In this document: piece by piece, positions 17,793-27,040 of the stretch
Layout of the letters: each line of letters opens with the position of its first letter
How positions within the stretch are numbered: the stretch's first letter is position 1
NCBI RefSeq assembly: GCF_000224065.1
Contig: NZ_AFWT01000007.1
Span: 1 to 64,000, forward strand
Source: Thiorhodococcus drewsii AZ1
GTDB lineage: Bacteria; Pseudomonadota; Gammaproteobacteria; Chromatiales; Chromatiaceae
Reading direction: 5' to 3'
Length of the DNA: 64,000 bases
Position numbers and translations under genes: made by a program
The notes under the pieces: model-generated
Told to the model about the DNA's origin: nothing
The model's database searches: none
Seen by the model: only the letters and a program-made list of their open reading frames with translations

Positions 17793-19559
17793 TCAGGAAG
17801 AGTGGCTGGCGGCTGGAGTCTGGAGGCCGGTCGCCCTCTCCGCTGCCGTGACCAGCAGCTCGGCGGCCATCGCCTTGGGTACGACCGAGACGTCGCCGCG
17901 TGCCAGTTCGCGCCCCTGATCGAGCACCAGGACCTGATCGACCCAGTCGAGCCCGGCTGGGCGGTGGGTGATGAGCAGGACGGTGCGCCCGGTCATGAGG
18001 CGGTCGAGTGCCCGCATCAGGTCGCGCTCGGTCGCGGCGTCCAGGCCCTCGGTCGGTTCGTCGAGCAGCAGGATGGGGGCGTCCTTCAGCAGTGCGCGGG
18101 CGACGGCGATGCGCCGTCCCTGTCCTCCGGACAGCCGGACCCCGGTCTCTCCCACCCAGGTGTCGTAGCCCTCGGGCAGCTCGGCGATGAAGTCGTGGAT
18201 CTGGGCGACGCGGCAGGCCTGCTCGATGGCGGCCTGCGGTGCCTGCGGATTGGCGATCAGCAGGTTCTCGCGGATGGTCGAATCGAACAGATAGGTGTGT
18301 TGGCTGACCACGGCGATATGACGGCGCAGGTCGTCGCCGCTGAAGTCGGCGATGTCGTGTCCGCCGATGCGGATGGTCCCGCTGTCCGGCGCCCAGAACC
18401 GCAGCAGCAGGTTGAAGAGCGTGCTCTTGCCCGATCCGGTTGCCCCGACGATGGCCGCACGGCTGCCCTGGGGGATCCGCAGTTGGATGTCCGAGACCGC
18501 CGGACGTCCGGCGTCGGGATAGCTGAAGCCGATTCTCTCGAAGGCGATGTCGAAGCGTTCGGGGCGGGGCGATGGACCGGCCGGGTCCGAGACCGCCGGC
18601 TGGGTGTCGACGATGTCGAAGAGTCTCCGGGCTGCGGCGAGCGAGCGTCCCAGGAGCTGGAAGGCCTGGGGCAGGGGGGCGACGGCCTCGAAGCTGGCGA
18701 GTGTGAACAGGGCCAGCATGGCCAGCTCGGGACCGCCGAGCTGGCCGGAGCGCACCATGGGGATGGCGAGCCAGAGCAACGCCCAGAGACTCAGGCTGGT
18801 GCAGATGCCGACCGCCGCCTGGGTCAGTCCGTGGTCGCTGGCGAGCCGGGCCTGGTCGGCGATCAGTCGGTGGCTGAGTTCGTCGATGCGCTGCGCCTGG
18901 CGTTCGGTCGCCCCGTAGACCGTGAGTTCGGCCATCCCCTGGACACCGTCGATCACGGAGGTTCTCAGTGTGCTCTCGTCGTCGGCGATGCGCTGTCCCG
19001 GTGCCTGGCCGCGCGATCGCGACCAGATGGGTAACGCGACCCCGGCGAGCAGGAAAAAGAAGAGTCCGGACGCCGCGAGGAGTGGGGCGTGCAGATAGAG
19101 AAAGAGCGTGAATAGCGTGACGCTGATGAGGGCGACGACGACGGGAACCAGCACGCGGACATAGAGGTTGTCCAGTGCGTCGATATCGGAGCGGATGCGG
19201 CTGAGCAGGTCGCCGCTGTGATATTGCTGGAGCCGGGCCGGGGCGAGCGGTTCCAGATGCTGATAGAACCAGACGCGCAGGCTGGCGATGAGCCGGAAGG
19301 TGGCCTCGTGGTTGATGAGGCGTTCCCCGTAGCGTCCGGCGGTGCGGATCATGGCGCTGCCACGGATCATGGCGGCCGGGGTGAAATAGTTCATGGCCAC
19401 GCCGGCAATGCCTGCGGCGGCCATGGCGGTGAGGAACCAGCCAGCGGCGGCCATGAGTGTGACGTTGGCGATGAGTGTCAGGCTGGCGGCGAGCGTGCCG
19501 AAGATCATCCAGCTTCGATAGGGGCGGAAGAGTCGCCACAGACGCAGTAGCTCGTTCAT
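17793..19559 (-). CDS. cydC: Thiol reductant ABC exporter subunit CydC
   Basis: This 588-residue fused membrane-ATPase protein has six hydrophobic segments (residues 1-300) and a nucleotide-binding domain. The domain has Walker A VGATGSGKST (about 372-381), signature LSGGQGRR and Walker B ILLLDEPTEGLDA. With CydD it forms the exporter of cysteine and glutathione to the periplasm, needed for cytochrome bd and c-type assembly. Its start overlaps the cydD stop by four bases (ATGA), implying 1:1 translation. cydA and cydB are not in the neighbourhood. Confidence 0.92.
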   Translation of the reverse strand: MNELLRLWRLFRPYRSWMIFGTLAASLTLIANVTLMAAAGWFLTAMAAAGIAGVAMNYFTPAAMIRGSAMIRTAGRYGERLINHEATFRLIASLRVWFYQHLEPLAPARLQQYHSGDLLSRIRSDIDALDNLYVRVLVPVVVALISVTLFTLFLYLHAPLLAASGLFFFLLAGVALPIWSRSRGQAPGQRIADDESTLRTSVIDGVQGMAELTVYGATERQAQRIDELSHRLIADQARLASDHGLTQAAVGICTSLSLWALLWLAIPMVRSGQLGGPELAMLALFTLASFEAVAPLPQAFQLLGRSLAAARRLFDIVDTQPAVSDPAGPSPRPERFDIAFERIGFSYPDAGRPAVSDIQLRIPQGSRAAIVGATGSGKSTLFNLLLRFWAPDSGTIRIGGHDIADFSGDDLRRHIAVVSQHTYLFDSTIRENLLIANPQAPQAAIEQACRVAQIHDFIAELPEGYDTWVGETGVRLSGGQGRRIAVARALLKDAPILLLDEPTEGLDAATERDLMRALDRLMTGRTVLLITHRPAGLDWVDQVLVLDQGRELARGDVSVVPKAMAAELLVTAAERATGLQTPAASHSS

Positions 19560-21355
19560 GCCGGGTCGTCCTCCGGGTTCGTGTCGGTGACGTCCGATCC
19601 CGATTCGCCGTAGGCGGCGATCATGCGGGCGTAGATGCCGCCGGCTGCGGCCAGCGCGTCGTGGGTCCCCTGTTCGGCGACACAGCCCTGGTCGAGGACC
19701 AGGATGCGGTCGGCGCCGCGCACGGTCGCCAGGCGGTGAGCGACGACCAGAAGCGTGCGGTCGCGTGCCAGTTCGTCGATGCCCTCTTGGACCAGGCGCT
19801 CGCTCTCGGGGTCGAGATTGGCGGTCGCCTCGTCGAGGACGACGAAGGGTGCGTCGCGCAGGAAGGCGCGAGCCAGTGCGATGCGTTGGATTTGACCGCC
19901 GGAGAGTCCGGCGCCGCGCTCGCCGACCAGGCTGTCGTAGCCGGCCGGCATGGACTCGATGAAGCCCTGGGCACGCGCCCGGCGGGCTGCCTCGCGGACC
20001 GACTCCAGATCGGCGTCGGGTACGCCGAGTCGGATGTTGTCGGCGATGCTGCCCTGGAACAACCTTGGCTGTTGCGGTACCCAGGCCAGGTGACGGCGCC
20101 AGTCGTCCAGGTCGATGCGGAAGAGATCCTGCTCGCCGACCAGAATTCGGCCCGCGCCTGGGGTCAGGAAGCCGAGCAATAGGTTGATGACCGTCGTCTT
20201 GCCCGCGCCGCTGGTGCCGACCAGTGCGATGCGCTCGCCTGGGGGGATGTCGAAGCTCATGCCCTTGAGCGCGTCTCGGCCTTCCTCGTAGCTGAAATGG
20301 ACCGCTTCAAAGCGCACCCCGAGCGGGCGTGTCACGGCGAGCGGTTCGGTGCCGGGTTCGAGCTGGGCCGGTTGGGTTTCGAGCACGCCGATGAGCTGCT
20401 CGGCGGCGGCGGCCGCTGCCATGCGGGCGTGGTACTGGGTGCCCAAATTGCGCAGGGGCGCGTAGAACTCGGGTGCCAGCATGAGCACGAAGAGCCCCTG
20501 GATATAGCTGATGTCGGGCACCGGGAGCCAATGCGGAACGGGAATGGCCATGTCGTAGAGTCGGAAACCGATGAAGACGGCGACGATGGCGATGCCGACG
20601 GTGGCGAAGAACTCCAGCACCGCCGACGAGAGGAAGGCGACTCGCAGTACCTGCATGGTGCTCATGCGGTAATCATCGGAGACGCGGGCGACGATGTCGA
20701 CCTCGCGCCGGCTGGCCCCGAACAGTTTGAGCGTGGTGATGCCCTGGATGACGTCGAGGAAATGCGCGCTCATGCGCGCGAGCTGTTTCCATTGACGCTG
20801 GTTACGCGCCTCGGCGCCCGATCCGATCAGGATCATGAAGAGCGGGATCATGGGCGCGGTGACCAGTAGCACCAGGCTCGACAGCCAATCGACCGGGATC
20901 ACCACTGCGAGAATGGCGAGCGGCAGAATCATGGTGAGCGTCATGGCCGGCAGGAAGCGGGCGTAATAGCCCTCCAGGTCGTCGATGCCCTTGGTCAGGG
21001 TCTCGACCAGCGCGCCGCTGCGATGATCGGCAAGATAGCCAGGGCCGAGGTGCTGTAGGTGACGGTAGACCTGGTTGCGCAGCGTGGTGCGCACCCCGGC
21101 GGCGGCCTCGAAGGCCGAGCGTTCGGCAAGCCATAGGATCAGGGCGCGAATGGCGAAGAGGGCGAGCAGCCCCCACAGCCAGGGGGCGACAGTGTCCAGC
21201 CCGGAACCCTCGAAGATAACGTCGTCGAGGATGACCGCTAGGCACCAGGCCTGAACGATCGCGAGCAGTCCATTCGTCGTATTGAGCCAGATGGCCAGGC
21301 CGAGCGATTTGCCGGCCAGCGGTCGTTGGGATTTGAGCCAGGCATTGACAGACAT
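19556..21355 (-). CDS. cydD: Thiol reductant ABC exporter subunit CydD
   Basis: This 599-residue half-transporter has an N-terminal membrane domain (about residues 20-310) and a C-terminal ATPase. The ATPase has Walker A VGTSGAGKTT, signature LSGGQIQR and Walker B FVVLDEATANLD. It pairs with CydC downstream. The chosen start is ATG 21355, which has GGAACGG upstream and begins MSVNAWLKSQRPLAGK as expected; the longer frame to 21442 adds a region without family similarity. The gene is 129 bases from the VpsR-like regulator gene on the same strand, so co-transcription with it is possible. Confidence 0.92.
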   Translation of the reverse strand: MSVNAWLKSQRPLAGKSLGLAIWLNTTNGLLAIVQAWCLAVILDDVIFEGSGLDTVAPWLWGLLALFAIRALILWLAERSAFEAAAGVRTTLRNQVYRHLQHLGPGYLADHRSGALVETLTKGIDDLEGYYARFLPAMTLTMILPLAILAVVIPVDWLSSLVLLVTAPMIPLFMILIGSGAEARNQRQWKQLARMSAHFLDVIQGITTLKLFGASRREVDIVARVSDDYRMSTMQVLRVAFLSSAVLEFFATVGIAIVAVFIGFRLYDMAIPVPHWLPVPDISYIQGLFVLMLAPEFYAPLRNLGTQYHARMAAAAAAEQLIGVLETQPAQLEPGTEPLAVTRPLGVRFEAVHFSYEEGRDALKGMSFDIPPGERIALVGTSGAGKTTVINLLLGFLTPGAGRILVGEQDLFRIDLDDWRRHLAWVPQQPRLFQGSIADNIRLGVPDADLESVREAARRARAQGFIESMPAGYDSLVGERGAGLSGGQIQRIALARAFLRDAPFVVLDEATANLDPESERLVQEGIDELARDRTLLVVAHRLATVRGADRILVLDQGCVAEQGTHDALAAAGGIYARMIAAYGESGSDVTDTNPEDDPA

Positions 21356-21484
21356 GTGACGCCGTTCCAGGAAGGACTCTATCGATCTTGGGACGACGAG
21401 GATACGGAACCTGGACCCGTGTCGGCAATGTGGATTCTCCATCGCCTGCTTTGGTCCGCAGGCGCATCGCCTCCCGATCTCGGG

Positions 21485-22894
21485 TCAGTTCGAGGCGTTG
21501 CGAGCGACGCCGTGCTTCGCCATGAGTCGATAGAGCGTCATGCGCGAGACACCAAGTTCCTGCGCGGTTCTGGTGACATTGCGGGCATTGCGAGCCAGGG
21601 CGAATTCCAGATTGTGCTTCTCCGATTGTTCGCGCGCGTTCTTCAGTGTTCCCATCGCATGAGGCTGAACGCTGGGGGCGGTGGGGTGTTCCTGAGGCAC
21701 AGGTGTCGGTGGCGCAGCGGCGAGAGGTGTCTCCAGATGGATCTTCATATGCTCCGGGCGGATCAGGGTTCCGTCGCAGCTCAGCGCCGCCTGGAAGATG
21801 ACGCTGCGGAGTTCTCGGACGTTGCCGGGCCAGTGATAGAGGCGTAGCGCCGCAATGGCCTCGTTGCTGAATTTCAGATTGCGTATACCCGCCTCGGTGG
21901 CGACCTGTTCGAGGAAGTGGCCGGCCAGTAGCTGAATGTCGTCTTCGCGTTGGCTGAGGTTCGGGGTTTGGATGGTCAGAAATGCCAGACGGTAATAGAG
22001 GTCGGCTCGGAATGCCTTGTCTTGGATTGCCTGCTCCAGATCGACATTGGTCGAGGCGATGACCCGAACATCGACACGCACGCCGCGCGTGGCGCCGATC
22101 GGTGTGACGATCTTGTCTTCGAGAAAGCGCAGCAGGGTTGCCTGAGACTCGAGCGGCATATCGCCGATCTCGTCGAGGAATAGGGTTCCGCCGGACGCGC
22201 TCTGGATGTAACCGGTTTTGCGGTTATTGGCGCTGGTGAAGGAGCCTTTCTCGTGTCCGAAGAGTTCCGATTGCAGTAATGAAGGCGGAATGGCCGCGCA
22301 GTTGATTGCGACATAAGGGGCCTTGGATCGGGACGAATGGTCGTGTATGGCACGTGCGGCCAGTTCCTTGCCGGTTCCGGTCGGTCCGGTGATGAGCACC
22401 GGAACATCGGATTCCGCAGCGCGTTGCAGCATGCGATACAGGGCGAGCATAACCTCGCTCTCTCCGATCAGTCCGAAGCGATTCGGAGCCGTTAATGGCT
22501 CCATTGTGATCAAGTCCTGTTCGATTTGTGCCATCCCGAAGGCGTGTCCTAGGACCGTTGAGATGCGGTCTCCTTCAAGCGGAAATACGTGAAAGTCGTA
22601 CAGCCGCTCGGCGATGAAGTGTTTCATTCCGTGCCTTGCGATCTGTTGTTCCGCAAACGCAGCAACCCACTTGATCTCCGGTAGGCAGGTGACTAGCTCC
22701 CTAATGCCTGCCTCCTCTTTTGTGTTCTGCTTTTCGGGAAAGATGGCTAGGGCGACGAGAAACTGTTGCTCTTCGGCGAGCCGTCGGGCGGCCCCCGGAT
22801 CCGTGGCCACGTGGACGTCCCACTGCTTGGCCTTCAGGGTTTCGGCGATTTCGTTGTTCAGCGGGGCCTGGGAAACGACAAGAAGCTTACGCAT
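21485..22894 (-). CDS. VpsR-like AAA+ Fis-type transcriptional regulator
   Basis: This 469-residue regulator has an N-terminal receiver-like domain of the VpsR type (about residues 1-125; WVAAF, DFHVFPLEGD and GHAFGMAQIE). An AAA+ domain follows with Walker A GPTGTGKE (170-177) and Walker B GGTLFLDEIGDM, then a Fis-type HTH (NVTRTAQELGVSRMTLYRLM). The loop that normally reads GAFTGA and contacts sigma-54 reads GSFTSA here (217-222), so classical sigma-54 activation may be lost. VpsR itself controls biofilm genes and binds cyclic di-GMP. The target genes here are unknown. Confidence 0.85.
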   Translation of the reverse strand: MRKLLVVSQAPLNNEIAETLKAKQWDVHVATDPGAARRLAEEQQFLVALAIFPEKQNTKEEAGIRELVTCLPEIKWVAAFAEQQIARHGMKHFIAERLYDFHVFPLEGDRISTVLGHAFGMAQIEQDLITMEPLTAPNRFGLIGESEVMLALYRMLQRAAESDVPVLITGPTGTGKELAARAIHDHSSRSKAPYVAINCAAIPPSLLQSELFGHEKGSFTSANNRKTGYIQSASGGTLFLDEIGDMPLESQATLLRFLEDKIVTPIGATRGVRVDVRVIASTNVDLEQAIQDKAFRADLYYRLAFLTIQTPNLSQREDDIQLLAGHFLEQVATEAGIRNLKFSNEAIAALRLYHWPGNVRELRSVIFQAALSCDGTLIRPEHMKIHLETPLAAAPPTPVPQEHPTAPSVQPHAMGTLKNAREQSEKHNLEFALARNARNVTRTAQELGVSRMTLYRLMAKHGVARNASN

Positions 22895-23493
22895 GGCGTC
22901 GGATCTCTTTAAGGGGTTCTGTACGCGTTCGGTGTCGGCTATGCGAACGGTCCGATGCTTCCCTAATGTGTCGGAGCCGAGTATGGGCGCGTCGTTGATT
23001 TACTGGGGGTTAGCATATCAACTCTGGGACATCCGATGTCACCCCTGTGTGACGATTTTCTGGGCTACGTTTGCTGAACTGTGAACCGGTCAACACAAAT
23101 CGAGTACTGAGTATCGGATAGGAGACGTTATTTTTTGTGGTTTTATGTGTTGTTTGGGTGTTTTTTTGCGTTTGGCTTCTGTGTTTTTTGTTTTTTTAAT
23201 TTAGTGGTTTGCCGTTGTTTTCGTGTGGTTGTTTGTTGGCCGGTTTGCTGGTTGGTCGATCTGGGTCGGTTTGGCTTGTGACGTTTTCCGCAGGGTGAGG
23301 GGCGGATTTGGTGCGTGAATGACGCGTCACATCCGGTTTACGCCATTTTTCGTGCACGGTCGACGGGAGTTTGGGCGCCCTGTCACGCGAGACTGAATTC
23401 CTTCTTCCATTTTTCCTCGGATTCTGTATATTTGGCGGTTTACCTGCGGGGCCACCCGCAACGCCTAATCTCAGTTCTGAGCCAGGACAGCAC
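22895..23493. other. 599-base divergent intergenic region with a T/G-rich strand
   Basis: No gene is supported here. It separates the minus-strand regulator from rpsP. Near the regulator it contains an inverted repeat GTCAC-N6-GTGAC (23038-23053). Then 23131-23220 is strongly asymmetric on the + strand (58 T, 23 G, 5 C, 4 A by direct count). Nearer rpsP are a perfect 10-base palindrome TGACGCGTCA (23320-23329) and a possible -10 element TATATT (23427-23432). Both promoters probably lie within it. Confidence 0.6.
23427..23432 (+). promoter_or_regulatory. Possible -10 element for the rpsP operon
   Basis: TATATT lies about 62 bases upstream of the rpsP start, a reasonable distance for a ribosomal protein operon leader. 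No good -35 sequence lies 16-18 bases further upstream, so this is a weak call. Confidence 0.25.
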
Positions 23494-23751
23494 ATGGTCA
23501 CGATTCGCTTGTCTCGAGGTGGTTCCAAGAAGAACCCCTTCTATAAAATCGTCGTTGCGGATATCCGCTCCAAGCGCGACGGTCGTTATATCGAACGCCT
23601 CGGATTCTACAATCCGACTGCCAAGGGTGGGGAGGTGTCGTTGCGTCTCGATCGCGAGCGTGCCGATCACTGGATTCGCCAGGGCGCACAGCCGACCGAT
23701 CGCGCCAAGCAGTTGCTGAAGCAGGCCGCCCGCGAGGCCGTTGCAGCCTGA
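23494..23751 (+). CDS. rpsP: 30S ribosomal protein S16
   Basis: This 85-residue basic protein begins [20 protein letters not shown] and contains [14 protein letters not shown], both diagnostic for S16. S16 binds 16S rRNA early in 30S assembly. ATG 23494 has AGGACAG upstream; the longer frame from 23371 lacks S16 similarity. It is the first gene of the conserved rpsP-rimM-trmD-rplS operon. A short C-terminal extension rich in Ala is normal in this class. Confidence 0.97.
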   Translation: MVTIRLSRGGSKKNPFYKIVVADIRSKRDGRYIERLGFYNPTAKGGEVSLRLDRERADHWIRQGAQPTDRAKQLLKQAAREAVAA

Positions 23752-23774
23752 TTCATGCGGCCGGGGCTGCGGCG

Positions 23775-24281
23775 ATGAAGGAGTACAACCCTTCTCGGGT
23801 GGTTCTCGGTAAGATCGTTGGCGTTTACGGCGTCAAGGGTTGGGTTCGGGTCTTCTCCGAAACGGCTCCTCGCGAGGGCATCCTTGGCTACTCGCCTTGG
23901 CTGATCGGCTCCGGGGGTTCCCCGTGTCGCGTGGCCGAAGGCAAAGTCCATCGCAAGGGACTGATTGTCAGGCTTGATGGCTGCGAGGATCGTGATGAAG
24001 CAGCCGTCCTGGTTGGTCAAGAGATCTCCGTTCCTCGTGATCGCTTACCTCCGCCGCACTCCGACGAGTTCTACTGGGTCGATCTCGAGGGGCTGGCGGT
24101 CTTCACCGTGAGCGGAGTCGATCTGGGCCGTGTCGATCATCTCTTCCCGACGGGCGCGAACGATGTGCTGGTCGTCAAGGGTGATCGTGAGCGACTGATC
24201 CCGTTCGTTTGGGATGAGGTCGTGAAGGATGTCGATTTCACCGCGCGCCGGATCGACGTGGACTGGGATCCTGATTTCTAG
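23775..24281 (+). CDS. rimM: 16S rRNA processing protein RimM
   Basis: This 168-residue protein has the RimM N-terminal barrel, beginning RVVLGKIVGVYGVKGWVRV, and a C-terminal PRC-barrel (about residues 95-165) with FYWVDLEGLAV and LIPFVWDEVVKDVD. RimM binds S19 and helps mature the 30S head domain. Its position 24 bases after rpsP and before trmD is the standard operon order. Its length is normal. Confidence 0.97.
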   Translation: MKEYNPSRVVLGKIVGVYGVKGWVRVFSETAPREGILGYSPWLIGSGGSPCRVAEGKVHRKGLIVRLDGCEDRDEAAVLVGQEISVPRDRLPPPHSDEFYWVDLEGLAVFTVSGVDLGRVDHLFPTGANDVLVVKGDRERLIPFVWDEVVKDVDFTARRIDVDWDPDF

Positions 24282-24377
24282 TTCTGGGTCTTGCTCGGTG
24301 CCGAATCGGCGCCTCGAATGATTTCCCCGATCGCAGGTCCGAACGAGTTTCCCTGTCGACGCCCGAGATTTCGTGCC

Positions 24378-25127
24378 ATGCGATTCGATGTCATCACGCT
24401 GTTTCCGGATCTGTTTCGGATCCTTTCGGATCAGGGTGTGACGGGGCGTGCCCTGACGCGTGGTATTGCCGATCTGCATCTCTGGAATCCACGGGATTTC
24501 ACCCGTGATGTGCATCGGACAGTGGACGATCGTCCTTACGGCGGTGGTCCCGGAATGCTGATGAAGGTCGAGCCGTTGCGTGATGCGATCGCGGCGGCGC
24601 GCGCCCAGGCGGGCGAGAGTCGGGTCGCCTATCTCTCGCCGCAGGGGCGTCCGCTCGATCAGGCGGCGATGATGGAGATGGCCGCTCGGCCGGGTTGGAT
24701 TCTGCTCGCTGGACGCTACGAAGGGGTCGACGAGCGTCTGATCGAGGCCCATGTCGATGAGGAATGGTCGATCGGCGACTATGTCCTCAGCGGTGGCGAG
24801 CTGCCCGCGATGGTGGTCATGGATGCCGTCATTCGGCTGTTGCCTGGCGCATTGGGGCATGCAGATTCTGCGCGACAGGACTCGCACATGGACGGGCTAC
24901 TGGATTGCCCACACTACACTCGCCCGGAGCGGATCGAGGAAGGCTCGGTTCCACCGGTGCTGATCGGCGGCGATCATGCTGCGATCGAACGCTGGCGGCT
25001 GCGGCAGGCGCTTGGACGAACCTGGTTGCGTCGCCCGGATCTGCTGGCGCGGCGCGGTCTGAGCGCGGCGGAGCAAGCCTTACTTGATGAATTTGTCCTG
25101 GCCCATCGCGAAGGTGGCGCCGGTTGA
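24378..25127 (+). CDS. trmD: tRNA (guanine-N1)-methyltransferase TrmD
   Basis: This 249-residue SPOUT methyltransferase makes m1G37 in tRNAs reading CNN and some GGG codons, preventing +1 frameshifts. The trefoil-knot motifs are intact: [11 protein letters not shown] (about residues 86-96), [12 protein letters not shown] (about 112-123) and [23 protein letters not shown] 24378 starts [13 protein letters not shown], the family norm. About 96 bases separate it from rimM, a little more than usual. Its stop lies 21 bases before rplS. Confidence 0.97.
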   Translation: MRFDVITLFPDLFRILSDQGVTGRALTRGIADLHLWNPRDFTRDVHRTVDDRPYGGGPGMLMKVEPLRDAIAAARAQAGESRVAYLSPQGRPLDQAAMMEMAARPGWILLAGRYEGVDERLIEAHVDEEWSIGDYVLSGGELPAMVVMDAVIRLLPGALGHADSARQDSHMDGLLDCPHYTRPERIEEGSVPPVLIGGDHAAIERWRLRQALGRTWLRRPDLLARRGLSAAEQALLDEFVLAHREGGAG

Positions 25128-25147
25128 GAACAGGAGCCAAGGAAACC

Positions 25148-25492
25148 ATGAGCAATATCATTCAGCAGCTCGATCAAGAGCAAATGACCCGTGAGGTCCC
25201 CACTTTCGCGCCAGGCGATACCGTCGTCGTCCAGGTCAAGGTGACGGAAGGTACCCGTGAGCGTCTTCAGGCGTTCGAGGGCGTCGTCATCGCCATCCGC
25301 AATCGCGGTCTCAATTCCGCCTTCACCGTGCGCAAGATCTCCCACGGCGAAGGCGTGGAACGCGTCTTCCAGACCTACAGCCCGACGGTCGCCTCGATCC
25401 AGGTGAAGCGCAAGGGCGATGTGCGTCGCGCCAAGCTCTACTATCTGCGTGGCCTGACCGGCAAGGCAGCCCGTATCAAGGAAAAGATCTAA
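25148..25492 (+). CDS. rplS: 50S ribosomal protein L19
   Basis: This 114-residue protein begins [13 protein letters not shown] and contains [20 protein letters not shown] and the C-terminal [20 protein letters not shown], diagnostic for L19. L19 sits at the 30S-50S interface. Its ATG follows CAAGGAAACC. It ends the operon. The exonuclease gene begins within a few bases, so read-through is likely. Confidence 0.97.
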   Translation: MSNIIQQLDQEQMTREVPTFAPGDTVVVQVKVTEGTRERLQAFEGVVIAIRNRGLNSAFTVRKISHGEGVERVFQTYSPTVASIQVKRKGDVRRAKLYYLRGLTGKAARIKEKI

Positions 25493-25497
25493 GTTCC

Positions 25498-26988
25498 TTG
25501 GCGGTCGTCGGCGTGGCGACCGCGATAGGCCAAACAGTCGTTCAAGACTTGGCTCAAAGCTTCTACTGGCACGATTACGAGACCTGGGGAGCCGATCCCC
25601 AGCGTGATCGTGCCTGTCAGTTTGCGGGTGTGCGTACCGATTTCGATCTGGTCGAGGTCGGTGAGCCGCTTGTCCTCTATTGCCGCCCTGCGGCCGATAT
25701 CCTGCCCCATCCTGACGCCTGTTTCGTCACCGGCATCACGCCACAGGACGCCGAGCGCGAAGGTCTGTGCGAGGCCGAGTTCGCTGCCGCCATCCATTCC
25801 GTGTTGAGCGAGCCCGGCACCTGTGGTGTCGGCTACAACAGCATGCGTTTCGATGACGAGGTCACGCGCAATCTCTTCTATCGCAATCTCTACGATCCCT
25901 ATGCCCGCGAATGGCAAAATGGGAATTCCCGCTGGGATCTAATCGATGTTCTGCGTCTCGCTCACGCACTGAGGCCCGACGGAATCGACTGGCCGCTTCA
26001 TGAGGATGGCTCCGTCTCCTTCAAGCTGGAGCAGTTGACCGAAGCGAACGGCATTCCCCATGTGGGTGCTCACGATGCATTGGCCGACGTCAGGGCAACC
26101 ATTGGCATGGCGCGTCTGCTGCGTCGGGTCCAACCCAAGCTGTTCGACTATGGACTGACGCTGCGCGACAAACGGCGCGTGCGCGAGATGTTGGGCAAGC
26201 GCCAGCCATTGCTGCACGCCTCGGCGCGCTATCCGGCTGCCTTGGGCTGTATTGCCCCCGTGTTTCCGTTGGCGTCCCGTCCGGGCAATGCCAATGGCGT
26301 CATTGCCTTCGATCTGCGGGCCGATCCACGACAGCTCCTGGATCTTTCCGAGGATGCGATTCGTCGGCGTCTCTTCACGCCTGTTGCCGAGTTGCCGGAA
26401 GGTGTCGACCGGGTTCCACTGAAGACCATTCATGTGAATCGATCCCCGATGCTGGCACCCATGAAGACGCTCAGTTCGGATGCGGCCGAGCGCTGGGGTA
26501 TCGATCCGCATCTGGTCGCCGAACGGTCCCGCTTCCTGGTCGAGCATGCGACCGAGATCCAGGCCAAGGTGGAGGCCGTTCATCGACCGCCCGAGGCATC
26601 CGATATGCGCGATCCGGATCTCATGATCTATTCGGGCGGCTTCCTCTCCGACAGGGATCGGCGCTCCCTGGATCGTCTGCGCGCGTTGACGCCGTCCGAA
26701 TTGGCCGAGGAGTCGCCCCGGTTCGAGGATGGTCGACTGCGCGAGATGCTGTTCCGCTATCGTGCCCGCAACTGGCCTGAAACCCTGAGTCCAGAGGAGA
26801 CCGAGGACTGGGATGCCTATCGTTTGGCGCGCCTGACCGATCCGGACGCTGGTGGCAGCATTCAGATCGATGGCTACGAGACTCGCCTGGCCGAGCTCTG
26901 GGAGTCCGAGGGAGGAGATTCCTCCAAAGAGCGCATTCTGGAGGATTTGGCGGACTGGGCCGAGCGCGTGCTCGACGCCGATCTTTGA
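25498..26988 (+). CDS. sbcB: Exodeoxyribonuclease I
   Basis: This protein of about 496 residues is the DEDD-type 3'-5' single-strand DNA exonuclease of mismatch repair and recombination. Catalytic motifs are visible: YWHDYETWGADPQRDR (Asp and Glu), GYNSMRFDDEV (Asp) and AHDALADVRAT (His and Asp). The C-terminal SH3-like and helical regions follow, with LFRYRARNWPETL near the end, as in Escherichia coli ExoI. The start is uncertain: TTG 25498 is longest, while GTG 25513 or TTG 25549 would begin just before the first strand. It lies five bases after rplS, an unusual partner that suggests read-through from the ribosomal operon. Confidence 0.92.
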   Translation: MAVVGVATAIGQTVVQDLAQSFYWHDYETWGADPQRDRACQFAGVRTDFDLVEVGEPLVLYCRPAADILPHPDACFVTGITPQDAEREGLCEAEFAAAIHSVLSEPGTCGVGYNSMRFDDEVTRNLFYRNLYDPYAREWQNGNSRWDLIDVLRLAHALRPDGIDWPLHEDGSVSFKLEQLTEANGIPHVGAHDALADVRATIGMARLLRRVQPKLFDYGLTLRDKRRVREMLGKRQPLLHASARYPAALGCIAPVFPLASRPGNANGVIAFDLRADPRQLLDLSEDAIRRRLFTPVAELPEGVDRVPLKTIHVNRSPMLAPMKTLSSDAAERWGIDPHLVAERSRFLVEHATEIQAKVEAVHRPPEASDMRDPDLMIYSGGFLSDRDRRSLDRLRALTPSELAEESPRFEDGRLREMLFRYRARNWPETLSPEETEDWDAYRLARLTDPDAGGSIQIDGYETRLAELWESEGGDSSKERILEDLADWAERVLDADL

Positions 26989-27040
26989 TCGCCGTTCCTG
27001 CGCTTCGCTCAGCCTGCAAAGGCTTGCGTGGCTCGCTCTA

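Noticed and set aside
17776-19539. 587-codon open frame, minus strand, overlapping cydC
   Set aside because: It is the same-strand shifted frame of cydC with Arg/His-rich composition. The ABC motifs fix the correct frame.
23320-23329. Palindrome TGACGCGTCA considered as an operator for rpsP
   Set aside because: Ten-base palindromes with CG centres are expected by chance in GC-rich DNA, and no second copy was seen. It is noted only in the intergenic description.
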